Made by a program: the position numbers and the translations under genes
Notes under the pieces: generated by a model
The model's input: the letters and a program-made list of their open reading frames with translations, nothing else
Told to the model about the DNA's origin: nothing
Database searches by the model: none
From: Rhizobium leguminosarum
Lineage (GTDB): Bacteria; Pseudomonadota; Alphaproteobacteria; Rhizobiales; Rhizobiaceae
Assembly: GCF_002953715.1 (NCBI RefSeq)
Contig: NZ_CP025013.1
Coordinates: 620,001-684,000 of the forward strand
DNA: 64,000 nucleotides
Direction: 5' to 3'
Shown here: positions 1 to 8,903 of the stretch, in pieces
Layout: every line of letters starts with the position of its first letter
Numbering within the stretch: the stretch's first letter is position 1

Positions 1-12
1 TCCTAACGCAAC

Positions 13-828
13 ATGGCATCTCCAGTTATCCCAAGGCAGGTTTCATCCGGTGCCGCCTTCTCGGTGGACCGCATGGCTTTCGCCTATCCCGAAAGCCGAC
101 GCGCCGTGTTCGAACGGTTTTCGCTGAAGGCTCGGCCGGGAGAATTCGTGGCGATCCTGGGTCCGTCCGGTTGTGGCAAGTCGACGCTCCTTAATCTTCT
201 CTCGGGCTTCCTGCGCCCGCAATCTGGGCATATCACCATAGACGGTGTGGCTGTTGTCCCGGAGCATCCGGTCCTCGGATATGTATTTCAGTCGCCAAAC
301 CTCTTCCCTTGGTTGAGTGCCCTGGAAAATGTTCGCTTTGGCCTGCGCATGAATCGCCGTGGATCTGCGCAGGAGCAGAGAGCCGTCGCGCTTAATTTTC
401 TTCGACTTGTCGGTCTGGAAGAGCAGGCACATGAGCCACCTCACCGATTGTCGGGCGGCCAGCGTCAACGGGTTGCGCTGGCGCGCTCACTGGCGCTCGA
501 GCCGCGCCTCCTGCTCATGGACGAACCCTTCGCAGCGCTCGACGCCCTGACGCGCGCATCCCTTAATGACGAATTGCTGCGCATCTGGTCGGGCTTGGGG
601 AAGACCGTACTGTTCATCACCCATGACATCGACGAAGCGATCTATCTTGCCGACAGGGTTCTCGTCCTTGGGCTACCGCCGACGGGCATCACCGCTGAAG
701 TGGCGATCGACCTGCCGCGTCCTCGCGATCAGCGCGGCACGAGAGCCAATCCTTTATTCGCGCAACTTCGCGAACAGCTCTCGGAGGAAATTGCCAAAGT
801 CATGATCAGCAATCAACCCGTTACCTGA
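13..828 (+). CDS. ABC transporter ATP-binding protein, SsuB/TauB/NrtD type
   Basis: Cytoplasmic ATPase that drives a nitrate/sulfonate/taurine-type importer. Visible motifs are Walker A GPSGCGKST (residues 50-58), a Q-loop in VFQSPNLFPW (91-100), signature LSGGQ (146-150), Walker B LLLMDE (166-171) and switch His204. The 271-residue length is normal for the family. It is followed 12 bases later by a periplasmic binding protein and then a permease, giving a complete three-gene importer. The ATG at 13 lies almost at the window edge, so its ribosome site and any upstream operon genes cannot be judged. The substrate cannot be read from the ATPase; a sulfonate or other small organic anion is the family default. 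Confidence 0.93.
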   Translation: MASPVIPRQVSSGAAFSVDRMAFAYPESRRAVFERFSLKARPGEFVAILGPSGCGKSTLLNLLSGFLRPQSGHITIDGVAVVPEHPVLGYVFQSPNLFPWLSALENVRFGLRMNRRGSAQEQRAVALNFLRLVGLEEQAHEPPHRLSGGQRQRVALARSLALEPRLLLMDEPFAALDALTRASLNDELLRIWSGLGKTVLFITHDIDEAIYLADRVLVLGLPPTGITAEVAIDLPRPRDQRGTRANPLFAQLREQLSEEIAKVMISNQPVT

Positions 829-840
829 AGGGAGCATCCG

Positions 841-1836
841 ATGAAACACATTCTACCTGCAGTTCTTCTCGCCCTTGCAGCCGCTTTGCCTGCCCATGCC
901 GAGGACCCGCGGCCGCTTCGCATTGGCTGGGTCCAGGCTATGGCGAATGCACCTGCCCTGATCGCCGAGGAGAAAGGTTATTTTCGCGACGAGGGGTTGA
1001 ACGTCGAGCTCAAGGGTTTCGGCGATGGTCCCGTCATCCAGCAGGGGGTGGCTGGAGGCGAAATCGATGTGGCCTATATCGGTGCGCCCCCGGTCTATCA
1101 ATGGGCGGCGCGCGGTCTTGAGGCGAAAATCATCGCCAAGGTCAACTATGGTCAGGCAGCGGTAATCGCGAAGACTGACGGTCCGATCCACGCCCTTTCC
1201 GATCTCAAGGGCAAGAGGCTTGCCGGCGTCAACAGGGGCAGCGGCATGGACGTGCTGCTGCGTGGCTACGTTCTCAAAGAGGCCGCCGGCCTCAGCCCGG
1301 ACGCAGATCTTGCGCTGTCGCAAATGCCCGTGGGTAACATGAACGCTGCCCTCGATACCGGCGTCGTCGATGCAGCCTTTTTGTGGGAGCCCTTCATCAG
1401 CCAATCGGTGCTCCGCGGTACAGGTCGCGTCGTCTTCGACGTGAACGGAGCTTTGCCCGGCTATCCCTGGTACGTCATAGCAGCGCCTGCCAAGACGCTG
1501 AAGGAACGCCCGGACGATCTCGTGAAATTGTTGCGAGCGAATTCGAAGGCCATTGCGTTTCTGCGTGAGCATCCCGAAGAGGCCGACAGGATCATCGCCC
1601 GGAGCTTTAAGCTGGAATCCCTGACGGCCGCGGACGGACGTATCGTTCCGCCGGAAGCGATCGTCACGGAGGCGAGGAAGCGCCTTGGGTGGTCGGCGGA
1701 AATCGAGCCGTCCGATCGTGCCTTCATCCAGCGGCTCATCGACTACTCGGTGGCCCTCGGCTTTCTCGAAAAGCGCTTGAATGTCGACGACATCATTGAC
1801 GACAGCTTCGCCGCAAAAGCGGCCGCTCAGCGATGA
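841..1836 (+). CDS. ABC transporter substrate-binding protein, SsuA/NrtA/ThiY-like
   Basis: Periplasmic binding protein of the importer encoded on both sides. Residues 1-20 form a signal peptide ending AHA, followed by ED. The mature part follows the SsuA/TauA fold pattern: an N-terminal IGW strand, GYFRDEGL, a central GSGMD segment and VDAAFLWEPF. Length is 331 residues, usual for the family. The ATG follows a GGGAGC ribosome site, and the stop is only ten bases before the permease start. Proteins of this class bind sulfonates, taurine, nitrate or thiamine precursors; nothing here fixes the ligand. The neighbouring DUF3604 gene suggests the ligand feeds that enzyme, which is inference. Confidence 0.9.
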   Translation: MKHILPAVLLALAAALPAHAEDPRPLRIGWVQAMANAPALIAEEKGYFRDEGLNVELKGFGDGPVIQQGVAGGEIDVAYIGAPPVYQWAARGLEAKIIAKVNYGQAAVIAKTDGPIHALSDLKGKRLAGVNRGSGMDVLLRGYVLKEAAGLSPDADLALSQMPVGNMNAALDTGVVDAAFLWEPFISQSVLRGTGRVVFDVNGALPGYPWYVIAAPAKTLKERPDDLVKLLRANSKAIAFLREHPEEADRIIARSFKLESLTAADGRIVPPEAIVTEARKRLGWSAEIEPSDRAFIQRLIDYSVALGFLEKRLNVDDIIDDSFAAKAAAQR

Positions 1837-1846
1837 GATCCGATCG

Positions 1847-2617
1847 ATGAAAAAGTTGGCAGCGCGGCTGCGTTTTCCGCAACCGTCCTGGCGCTGGGCA
1901 GCGCTTCCGTTCCTCCTTGTCGTGTGGAGCATCGCGGCAAGCCGCGTTCCCTCCTATGTGCTGCCGCAGCCGTGGGACGTCGCGGCCGAGGGGGTTCGCT
2001 GGATCCGGTCGGGCGAGTTGGGTCGCCAGGTCATGGCGAGCTTGTTGCGCGAATTCGGCGGCTTCGGCGCGGCCGTCGTGGCCGCTGTGCTCATCGGCGT
2101 GTCTGCCGGACTTTGGCGGCCGTTTCGCGAATTCGTCCAGCCGCTGCTCGGTCTCTTCATGGCCATCCCTCCGATCGCCTGGGCGCCGTTGTCGCTGATC
2201 TTCTTCGGCCTTGGATATCTCTCCATTGCCGTCGTCATATTCATCGCATCGGCCTTTCCGATGGCCCAGACGATTCAGGAAGGCGTGCTTTCCATCAGCA
2301 GCGGCGAGGTGCGTGCAGCGCGCATGCTGGGTGCCAAAAGGCTGCAATTGCTGGCCCATGTATATCTTCCCGCCTCTCTCCCGTTCCTCACTGCCGCCTT
2401 GCGCATCGGTTTTGCCCAAGCGTGGCGGGCGCTTGTTGCAGCCGAGATGATCGGCGCATCTCAAGGTATCGGCTGGATGGTCGCCATGGGCGGGCAGGTT
2501 GGCAATTCGGCGCAGGTGCTTCTCGGCATCGCGCTGATAGGAGTTACCGCGTGGCTGATGGAGAGCCTCGTGTTTCGACGGATAGAGCGCCGCTACGAAG
2601 GCTGGCGCGGACAATAA
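1847..2617 (+). CDS. ABC transporter permease, SsuC/TauC type
   Basis: Inner-membrane subunit of the importer (256 residues with this start). Several hydrophobic helices are visible, with the EAA-type coupling loop in the segment GEVRAARMLGAKRLQLL before the last helices. The frame is open from an ATG at 1781, but that start would overlap the binding-protein gene by 56 bases and add a non-membrane tail. The ATG at 1847 begins with the basic sequence MKKLAARLRF, normal for this family, so I chose it; the ribosome site is weak and translational coupling is likely. No periplasmic domain or fusion is present. Confidence 0.88.
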   Translation: MKKLAARLRFPQPSWRWAALPFLLVVWSIAASRVPSYVLPQPWDVAAEGVRWIRSGELGRQVMASLLREFGGFGAAVVAAVLIGVSAGLWRPFREFVQPLLGLFMAIPPIAWAPLSLIFFGLGYLSIAVVIFIASAFPMAQTIQEGVLSISSGEVRAARMLGAKRLQLLAHVYLPASLPFLTAALRIGFAQAWRALVAAEMIGASQGIGWMVAMGGQVGNSAQVLLGIALIGVTAWLMESLVFRRIERRYEGWRGQ

Positions 2618-2629
2618 CGGACGTTCCCC

Positions 2630-4999
2630 ATGACAAAGATTTTGCCAGACAAGACGATTCAAGCCAGCGCCCATTCTCCGATGGGCCTTGCCGATCATTT
2701 CGATACTCTGCCCTTCCTCGGCCGTCTAAGCTGTCAGAGGCAGACGCTGACGGCGGGCGAGTGGACCGAATTGGAGCTCGTTTATGAGGTCGGAGCTGTC
2801 GGTCTCGCAGACGGAGCGTGGCTGAAGCTTGCCTTCAAGTTCTATTCCGACTGGGCGCTGTTCCAGACAACGGAGCCGACGGGCGCCAACTATATTTCCG
2901 CCGAATACCACGCCGGTCCTCTGGTTTCGGGGCAAAGCCCAGGTACCGTTCAAGCACTGAAGGTGCGTTTCGATCAAAAGGGACACGAACGTCCCTTCCA
3001 GAAGGCGGTCATCATCGACGTCGTCGACGGCTATCTCAACCCCGGCGACAGGATCGTCATCCGTCTGGGCGATCGGCGGCAGGGCGGCGCCGGCACACGT
3101 GTGCAGACTTTCGTGGAGAAAGTGTTCCGTTTCCGGCTGTTCGTCGACCCGCTGGGCAGCTCAAAATTTGCGGAGGTGCCAGGCGACTGCAAATTGGAGA
3201 TCGCGGCCGGGCAGCCGCATGCCCTTCAGGTCATCGCGCCGCGGCTGGTTGGCAGCGGTCACTTCTTCGACGCTATCGTGCGCGTCGACGATATATGGGG
3301 AAACACTTGCCAGGACCGCGACCTGCATGGTGCGCTCGTCATTACTGCCCCGGATGGCGGGCAACGAACGGAGCTGGTGGCCTTCGCCACGGAAGGCTGG
3401 ACATTTGCGCGGATTTCCGCCCTTTCCTTCGCTGCTGCCGGCGAGTGGAAATTGGAAGCATGGCTGAATGACGAACCCGGCGTTGCCCCGGGCGTCGCTT
3501 ATGTCCAGAGCGAAGAGGGAGCCTTGCGCCCTCTCTATGCCGATCTGCACGTTCATTCCGACGACACCGTTGGCACCAATGATGCCACCTATAATCTCAC
3601 CTATGGGCGCGACATCGCCGGACTTGACGTGGTGGGCTACACCGTCAACGATTTCAACATCACCGAGACGAACTGGGACGCGGCCGTCAAGACCATCCAC
3701 GAACTCAACGAGCCCGGCCGCTTCGTCTGCTATCCAGGCACCGAATGGTGCGGCAACTCCGCTGCCGGTGGTGACCGAAACGTCGTCTTCCTGCGCGACG
3801 GTAAGCCCCGGTTTCCGTTCGACGAGCAGGGGCGCTCACTTCGCTCTTTCGAATGGAATGAGACGACGGCGGGAGCGATCCGTCCTGGGATATGGCCGGT
3901 TGACCGGCTCTATGGAGCCTATGAGGATGATCCGGAAGGCCATTTGATGATCCCGCATGTGGGTGGCCGGCGCTGCATTCTGGACTGGAACCATCCGGAG
4001 CTGGAACGCCTCATCGAAATTGGCTCCGCCTGGGGACAATTTCATTGGCTCTACGCCGAAGCTCTAGCTCGCGGACACAGAGTTGGCGCTTCCGCCGCCA
4101 GCGACGAACATCAGGGCCGATGCGGCGGTGGTGCGCCGGCCACCGGAACCTTCGGTGCACGTGGGGGACTCACCGGCGTCATCGCCGACGGTTTCGACCG
4201 TGCTGGCGTTGGCGCTGCACTTCGGGCGAGGCGCACTTTTGCCACGACTGGTGAACGGAGTTTTGCGGTTCTGTCCCAAGGCAAACATTTCATGGGCGAG
4301 GTGTTTGATGCCCAGCCCAATGAGCCGCTCTCTTACCGCCTGCTCGGCCACGCCGGCTGGGAGGAAGTTCAGCTTTTCGACGGCGACCAGATGGTGTGGC
4401 AACGCGATCTGCATGCCGAAGCTGGCTTCAGCGAGCGCAGTATGCGGATCCGTTTCGGCGGCGCGCGAATAAAGGATCGCTATCGCGCGGCCTATTGGAG
4501 CGGCGAGGTGGCTGTTACCGGTGCAGCGCTTCTGGATGTGCGCGGCATCGGCTTCGATCATCCCGAACAAAGCGTTTGGCGCACTGGGTTAGGCACTCTC
4601 AGCTTCAGGACGGCAACACATGGCGACGTCGACGGAATCGAAGTCAAGCTTTCGAATCTGCGCGACGCGCGCATCGTCGTCGCCGCTAAGCTGCACGGCT
4701 ACAGCAAGATCGGCGATCCGCTTCAGCCGCCGCCACATGTCCATGCTCCCGAGGTGTTGCTAGAGGCATGCGGAAACGAGCTGATCGCAAAGGGCTCCAT
4801 CTCGGTCGATCTTCCGGGCGTCGAGCTTAGACTTCTGTTGGAGCGTGTCACCGATCGTCCCCTTCCACGCGATCTCTCAGGCGAGATACCGCTGTCGGGA
4901 CTAAAATTGAGCCAGGGCCGCGAACACCCTCTTTTCCTGACAGCGAGACAGAGGGATCAATCCCGCATTTGGACGTCACCGCTGTTCATGACAGCTTGA
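2630..4999 (+). CDS. DUF3604 family protein (PHP-like metal-dependent hydrolase)
   Basis: Large protein of 789 residues without a signal peptide. Residues about 1-300 are beta-rich and unassigned. The motif LHVHS (306-310) opens a PHP-like domain that continues through an EWCGN segment to SDEHQGR, matching the DUF3604 family, whose conserved His/Asp/Glu residues suggest a metallohydrolase. Family members are poorly characterised; the reaction is unknown. It sits 12 bases after the permease gene, so it is probably co-expressed with the SsuABC-like importer and acts on the imported compound. Length is typical for DUF3604 proteins with the extra N-terminal domain. No obvious defects are seen. 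Confidence 0.8.
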   Translation: MTKILPDKTIQASAHSPMGLADHFDTLPFLGRLSCQRQTLTAGEWTELELVYEVGAVGLADGAWLKLAFKFYSDWALFQTTEPTGANYISAEYHAGPLVSGQSPGTVQALKVRFDQKGHERPFQKAVIIDVVDGYLNPGDRIVIRLGDRRQGGAGTRVQTFVEKVFRFRLFVDPLGSSKFAEVPGDCKLEIAAGQPHALQVIAPRLVGSGHFFDAIVRVDDIWGNTCQDRDLHGALVITAPDGGQRTELVAFATEGWTFARISALSFAAAGEWKLEAWLNDEPGVAPGVAYVQSEEGALRPLYADLHVHSDDTVGTNDATYNLTYGRDIAGLDVVGYTVNDFNITETNWDAAVKTIHELNEPGRFVCYPGTEWCGNSAAGGDRNVVFLRDGKPRFPFDEQGRSLRSFEWNETTAGAIRPGIWPVDRLYGAYEDDPEGHLMIPHVGGRRCILDWNHPELERLIEIGSAWGQFHWLYAEALARGHRVGASAASDEHQGRCGGGAPATGTFGARGGLTGVIADGFDRAGVGAALRARRTFATTGERSFAVLSQGKHFMGEVFDAQPNEPLSYRLLGHAGWEEVQLFDGDQMVWQRDLHAEAGFSERSMRIRFGGARIKDRYRAAYWSGEVAVTGAALLDVRGIGFDHPEQSVWRTGLGTLSFRTATHGDVDGIEVKLSNLRDARIVVAAKLHGYSKIGDPLQPPPHVHAPEVLLEACGNELIAKGSISVDLPGVELRLLLERVTDRPLPRDLSGEIPLSGLKLSQGREHPLFLTARQRDQSRIWTSPLFMTA

Positions 5000-5194
5000 A
5001 ATGAGCATAAGCTACAATCCGGAAGGTGGTGACTGGCTTCCACTATCGGAACGTGAAATGCTGCCAAACGGCCGATGCCTGGAGAAGGCGTCCTGGTACC
5101 CAATACGGTCGCCAGCCGGACTGGCTTTGACTTCGCCTTGGAAAAACGCTGCGGAATCCGTTACTTTGACATTGGTCGGATCAAAATCAGGACG

Positions 5195-6118
5195 TTGGAC
5201 TTGGCGCATCGTGTGGGCGATCTGGAAATCAATCTTTTGCTCACGCTCGACGCGCTGCTGCGCGACGAAAACGTCACGCATGCGGCCGCAAGGCTAAATA
5301 TTACCCAATCTGCCTTGTCCGGTCGGTTGAACAAGCTTCGGCAGATCCTCAATGACCCGCTGTTTCTTCCGGCGTCGACTGGACGGGGCGTAACGGCGAC
5401 GCCGCATGCCCTGGCAATGAAGCCGGAATTGGAGCAACTTCTCGAGCGCTTGAAGCAATTCGCGCAGAGGGCCCATCTCTTCGATCCCGCATCGAGCGAT
5501 CGCACATTCAGGATCGCAGCTTCGGACAATCCTGCGGCAATCCTCGCTCCCGACCTGCTTCCTCTTATTCATGATCGGGCGCCCGGCCTCAGGATCGCGT
5601 TCATCTTTCCCGACAGGAGCAGGATCGGCGAGCTGTTGGAGCATGGCGACCTCGATCTCTACATCGGCGCACCGGATGATGCGCCCCAGGATCTGATTGG
5701 CCGCAGCCTGTTCGACGACGAACTGGTAACCGCCCAGCGGATCGGTCATCCCCGCGGAACCGGACCGTTGTCCCTCGATGAATTCTGTTCGCTTGACCAT
5801 CTGTTGATTTCGTCAAACGGGGGCATGTTTTCGGGGATTATTGACGGAGCCCTGGCTGAGCACGGTCGAAGCCGCAGAGTGACGGTGTCCGTTCAAAGTT
5901 ATGCGCTCGCTCCTCTCCTCGTGGCGACGACCGACTGCCTGTGCACGCTGCCGAGGCGGTTGCTCCAACGCTTCACCCACAGCCTTGACCTTTTCGAACC
6001 ACCACTCGCCCTCGGCAGGTTCGCATTGAAATACTTCTGGCATCCGAAGATGGCGGCGGACCCCGCGCATCGCTGGCTGCGGTCCATGGTGGCTGAAGCG
6101 GCGCTTGACAAGGCCTGA
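5195..6118 (+). CDS. LysR-family transcriptional regulator, NodD-like branch
   Basis: DNA-binding regulator. The helix-turn-helix covers the first 60 or so residues, with the family pattern DLEINLLLTLDALL, then NVTHAAARLNITQSALSGRL, and a periplasmic-binding-like effector domain follows. This N-terminus resembles the NodD/NahR group. An in-frame ATG at 5075 would add 40 residues of non-homologous sequence, so I prefer a start near the TTG at 5195; a GTG at 5213 is also possible. It lies downstream of, and in the same direction as, the importer/DUF3604 genes and probably regulates them in response to the imported compound. Start site is the main uncertainty. Confidence 0.85.
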   Translation: MDLAHRVGDLEINLLLTLDALLRDENVTHAAARLNITQSALSGRLNKLRQILNDPLFLPASTGRGVTATPHALAMKPELEQLLERLKQFAQRAHLFDPASSDRTFRIAASDNPAAILAPDLLPLIHDRAPGLRIAFIFPDRSRIGELLEHGDLDLYIGAPDDAPQDLIGRSLFDDELVTAQRIGHPRGTGPLSLDEFCSLDHLLISSNGGMFSGIIDGALAEHGRSRRVTVSVQSYALAPLLVATTDCLCTLPRRLLQRFTHSLDLFEPPLALGRFALKYFWHPKMAADPAHRWLRSMVAEAALDKA

Positions 6119-6435
6119 GGCGGAATGCAGCCATCAGGCAAAGCGATAGGTCACATGATCCATTGCGATTGGTCCTCGACGTCGGAGAATGGCACTTTTG
6201 GGTCGGCCGCAAGAACGGCCGCCGAGAGCTGGATCTCGCTTTAGACGTCGAGCCGATCGACATCGTCCAGCGTCATTCAGTTCAAGCATCAGATGAGCGG
6301 TCGCAAGCCAGCTTGTCTTCTCGCCACTGACGTTTCCGGCGCGCATTCCAGGCCACTCGCTCACTCTTTGTCGCTCCTCGCCGCCATCTGTCCGGCGACG
6401 GGTTTCAACGTCCAAAAAAGCAGGAATGAAAGAAC
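6119..6435. other. intergenic region with a small hairpin
   Basis: No gene with convincing coding signal is visible in these 317 bases. A perfect CGGCCG inverted repeat (6204-6209 and 6216-6221, six-base loop) lies after the LysR gene but has no T-run, so I do not call it a terminator. The ribosome site of the next gene is AGGAATGAAAG just before 6436. Confidence 0.5.
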
Positions 6436-7416
6436 ATGACAACTGCAAGAACCCTACTCTTCTCGACCGCCGTGGTCCTTCTGACCGCGGGTTCTGCACC
6501 CGCCTTCGCAGTCGACAACGCACCGGCGACGGCGAGCTACCAGCAGGTCACCGACGGCTACTCCTTTCCTTTTGGTGATTTGCGGATCACAGCCCTTTCG
6601 GATGGCACCGTCCCGCAGGATCTCTATAAGCTCCTGATCGGAACATCCCACGCCCATACCGACGATCTCCTCGACAAGGAATTCCTCGCAAACCCCGTCG
6701 AGGCATCGATCAACGCCTTTCTGATCCAGGACGGGACGCGCACCATCCTTGTCGACACCGGCTCCGGCGACCTCTTCGGACCGGGGAATGGCGGCAAGCT
6801 CCTCGACAGCCTTTCCGGCGTCGGCGTGAAGGCCGGTGACGTGACGGACGTTCTCATCACGCATATTCACACGGACCATACGGGCGGCCTGGTGCGCAAC
6901 GGTCGACCCGCATTCCCCAACGCCACGGTCCATGTGAGCGCTCCGGACCTGAAATTCTTCCTCGATCCCTCCAATGCCCGGAAGACAGGCTATGCGGATC
7001 AGTATTTCGACGAGGCGGCCAAGACGATTGGTGTCTATGAAAAGCTGGGGAAGGCGAAGACATTCGGCGACGGCGACACGATCTTGCCCGGCATCGCGAC
7101 CTCCTTACATCCAGGCCACACGCCAGGCAGCGCCTTCTTCACCGTCACGAGCAAGGGCCGATCCATGACTTTCATCGGTGATGTGATCCATGTCGCAGCG
7201 GTCCAGTTTCCCGATCCGAATGTAACAATCGTCTACGACGTCAATCCACGGGACGCCGCGGCCGTGCGGAAGGAAACCTTCTCAGATTTTGCCGCGCGAC
7301 GCGAACTCGTCGCCGCGCCGCATCTTCCCTTCCCTGGCGTCGGCTACATTCGTGCTGAAGGCCCGGACTCGTTCTCCTGGCATCCGGTCGAATATCGCAA
7401 CCGCGCCGGCCAATAG
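6436..7416 (+). CDS. secreted metallo-beta-lactamase-fold hydrolase
   Basis: Exported MBL-fold enzyme of 326 residues. Residues 1-25 form a signal peptide (hydrophobic core, cut near AFA). The metal-binding signature HIHTDH occupies residues 143-148, followed by the second-site ligand region HPGHTPGS and an FIGDVIH segment carrying the bridging Asp, so both metal sites look intact. The family includes lactonases, glyoxalase-II-like enzymes and alkyl or aryl sulfatase relatives; the closest general type is the periplasmic MBL hydrolase common in Rhizobiales. It stands alone between an intergenic gap and a pseudogene region, so context gives no substrate. Confidence 0.85.
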   Translation: MTTARTLLFSTAVVLLTAGSAPAFAVDNAPATASYQQVTDGYSFPFGDLRITALSDGTVPQDLYKLLIGTSHAHTDDLLDKEFLANPVEASINAFLIQDGTRTILVDTGSGDLFGPGNGGKLLDSLSGVGVKAGDVTDVLITHIHTDHTGGLVRNGRPAFPNATVHVSAPDLKFFLDPSNARKTGYADQYFDEAAKTIGVYEKLGKAKTFGDGDTILPGIATSLHPGHTPGSAFFTVTSKGRSMTFIGDVIHVAAVQFPDPNVTIVYDVNPRDAAAVRKETFSDFAARRELVAAPHLPFPGVGYIRAEGPDSFSWHPVEYRNRAGQ

Positions 7417-7495
7417 AGCCTGACGAAACGTGCCGCCCCCGATTGGATTCAAAGGCTTGAGCCTTGCCAGGCCAGTGAACGAACCGGGGCGGTGC

Positions 7496-7594
7496 GCCTA
7501 TCCGAACCTCCATGTAATCCTCGGGCATTGGGGCGAGCTGGTGCTCTTCTATCTGAAGCGGCTTGTCATGCTCGATCGGGTGTCCTGCTGCTAA
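7496..7594 (+). pseudogene. amidohydrolase (ACMSD-like) fragment
   Basis: A 32-codon open stretch reads AYPNLHVILGHWGEL followed by VLFYLKR and LDRV, ending at TAA. This matches the conserved metal-ligand segment of amidohydrolase-2 (ACMSD-type) enzymes, where a Tyr-Pro-x-Leu strand leads to a GHWGE motif. Nothing upstream or downstream continues the domain. The fragment overlaps, in another frame, the start of an htpG remnant, so two unrelated gene scraps are joined at about 7570-7580. Assignment rests on motif recall only. Confidence 0.6.
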
Positions 7595-8106
7595 CTGACT
7601 CGGTCGATAGCTTCTGGGTGGTGAACGCGCCGGAATTCGAAGGAAAGGCGTTCAAATCGATCACGCAGGGAACTGTGGATCTGGCGCAATATCCAAGGCC
7701 CGACAATCAAACGCCGCCGGAGCAGGACAGCGCCGGTTTGGCGACATTTATTGGCTTCGCAAGAGAAAAACCGGCCGTCAAGGCGCCTATGTTCGGGCAT
7801 CCCGACCGCTTGACAGAGAGCGCGGTCTGCCTAGTTGCGCCGGTGGACGGCTACGACAGGCAGATGGAAAAGATCCTGCAAAACGCAGGTCGTCTCCAGG
7901 GAGCCACCAAACCGATCCTCGAAATCAACTTGGCGCATCCCGTGATTAAAGCCATCGCGGCCGTAGAGGACGATGCCTCTTATCAAGAGGACGCAACGTT
8001 CCTATTGCTCGACCAAACGCGCATCCTCGACGGCGAACGGCCACAAGATCCCCGAGAAATCGCGCAACGGCTGGCGAGGGTTTTCGAGAGGTCAGTTCGG
8101 TCGTAG
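7570..8106 (+). pseudogene. htpG: C-terminal remnant of chaperone HtpG
   Basis: The frame encodes roughly the last 175 residues of an Hsp90/HtpG protein: VLLLTDSVDSFWV, then FEGKAFKSITQG, the signature block LTESAVCLVAP, QMEKILQNAGRLQG, KPILEIN and a terminal LLLDQTRILDGE segment. All of the N-terminal ATPase domain and most of the middle domain are missing; a full HtpG is over 600 residues. A nominal GTG at 7492 opens the frame but lies in sequence that is not HtpG-like. It is a 5'-truncated pseudogene carrying the C-terminal dimerisation region. Whether any product is made is unknown. Confidence 0.85.
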
Positions 8107-8511
8107 GGTTAGCCTGTTCACACTTTGCTTACCACTCGACGTGGCGATCTCGCTCGGCTCCATGTCAGGAGCCGAGCCTTCCCGGCCCCTATGGCTAAGG
8201 GTTACATTAGCTTGCTGTCGCGGCCCTCGCGGCTCGGGACAATGCGCATCATCACCGGCTGGCTGGGGTTCGATGGCTGCGAGGAGTTCTGTCAATGCTC
8301 CAAAGTGCTCCCGCGCCGTCCTCAGTACATCAGCGCCGGCAATAGGAAGATCGATGACGGCTTCAAGCGCACGAACGACACGGCGGGCAGCTCGGCGGAT
8401 TTCACGAGAAGACATATCGGATTTCAGGATCTCCGTCGCCAGGATGAATTTGGCGCGGTAGCTCGTCGCGTTCTGGGAGGAGAGCTGCCATTGGCGGTAA
8501 ATCTGTTGCAT
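8092..8511 (-). CDS. hypothetical protein, doubtful
   Basis: A 139-codon frame on the minus strand whose first 85 residues look like a real helical, Arg/Ala-rich protein (REIRRAARRVVRALEAVIDL and TAREHFGALTELLAAIE), while the tail is low in structure and runs into the 3' end of the htpG remnant. I recognise no family. An AACTTA-AGCG-TAAGTT inverted repeat sits about 70 bases upstream (8584-8599). It may be a small real gene whose 3' end was altered by the rearrangement, or a chance frame. Confidence 0.3.
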   Translation of the reverse strand: MQQIYRQWQLSSQNATSYRAKFILATEILKSDMSSREIRRAARRVVRALEAVIDLPIAGADVLRTAREHFGALTELLAAIEPQPAGDDAHCPEPRGPRQQANVTLSHRGREGSAPDMEPSEIATSSGKQSVNRLTLRPN

Positions 8512-8583
8512 CTCGTGTTAACGCGTCAGCTGCCGAAAACGTCGCTCATCATCTGCAAACACAGTGAATCGCATTTTAACTAA

Positions 8584-8599
8584 AACTTAAGCGTAAGTT
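8584..8599. promoter_or_regulatory. inverted repeat, possible operator
   Basis: Perfect six-base arms AACTTA and TAAGTT around AGCG in an AT-rich patch between gene remnants. The position upstream of the doubtful minus-strand frame at 8092-8511 would suit an operator. No regulator can be assigned. Confidence 0.3.
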
Positions 8600-8862
8600 A
8601 GCAGAGTCTTATTAAACTGTTGCGCTTGGAGGCCGGCGCTCGCATTGTTTCAGTGCCCTTCTAATAGCCAGATAGGGCGACGGCCGCCGCGGGCACGCCT
8701 CGATGAGAATCCCGTCACATAGGAAGTCGAAACGTGCCGTGTCCGCCGGACGGCTGGGCGCCAGTTCGCCAGCCTACGGCGTCTGGGTGTCCGGGAGATT
8801 TCGCTTCGAGTCGCGGACGCCCTGTGCTGACACGAAGCATCAATCACCGCCACGAATGACAT

Positions 8863-8876
8863 GAGTTCCATAAATG
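8863..8876 (+). repeat. GAGTTCCATAAAT motif, copy 1
   Basis: GAGTTCCATAAATG, then a GG and an ATGC nearby. Close relatives occur at 36967 and 50993, in each case in a junction between modules beside broken genes. It may be a terminal sequence of a mobile element; see findings. Confidence 0.4.
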
Positions 8877-8885
8877 TGGTTATGC

Positions 8886-8903
8886 GTTATGTTATAGCAT
8901 AAC
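8886..8903. promoter_or_regulatory. AT-rich palindrome GTTATG-N6-CATAAC
   Basis: Perfect six-base arms GTTATG and CATAAC around TTATAG, about 33 bases upstream of a short ATG frame at 8936. It looks like an operator or hairpin. No adjacent intact gene explains it. Confidence 0.35.

Noticed and set aside
5001..5297. 98-codon frame starting at an ATG one base after the DUF3604 stop
   Set aside because: It overlaps the LysR helix-turn-helix in another frame and has no recognisable sequence; the LysR assignment takes priority.
6204..6221. Rho-independent terminator after the LysR gene
   Set aside because: The stem is perfect but short (six pairs) and no T-run follows.
8125..8583. 152-codon plus-strand frame after the htpG remnant
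   Set aside because: No homology or coding pattern, and it conflicts with the slightly better minus-strand frame at 8092-8511.
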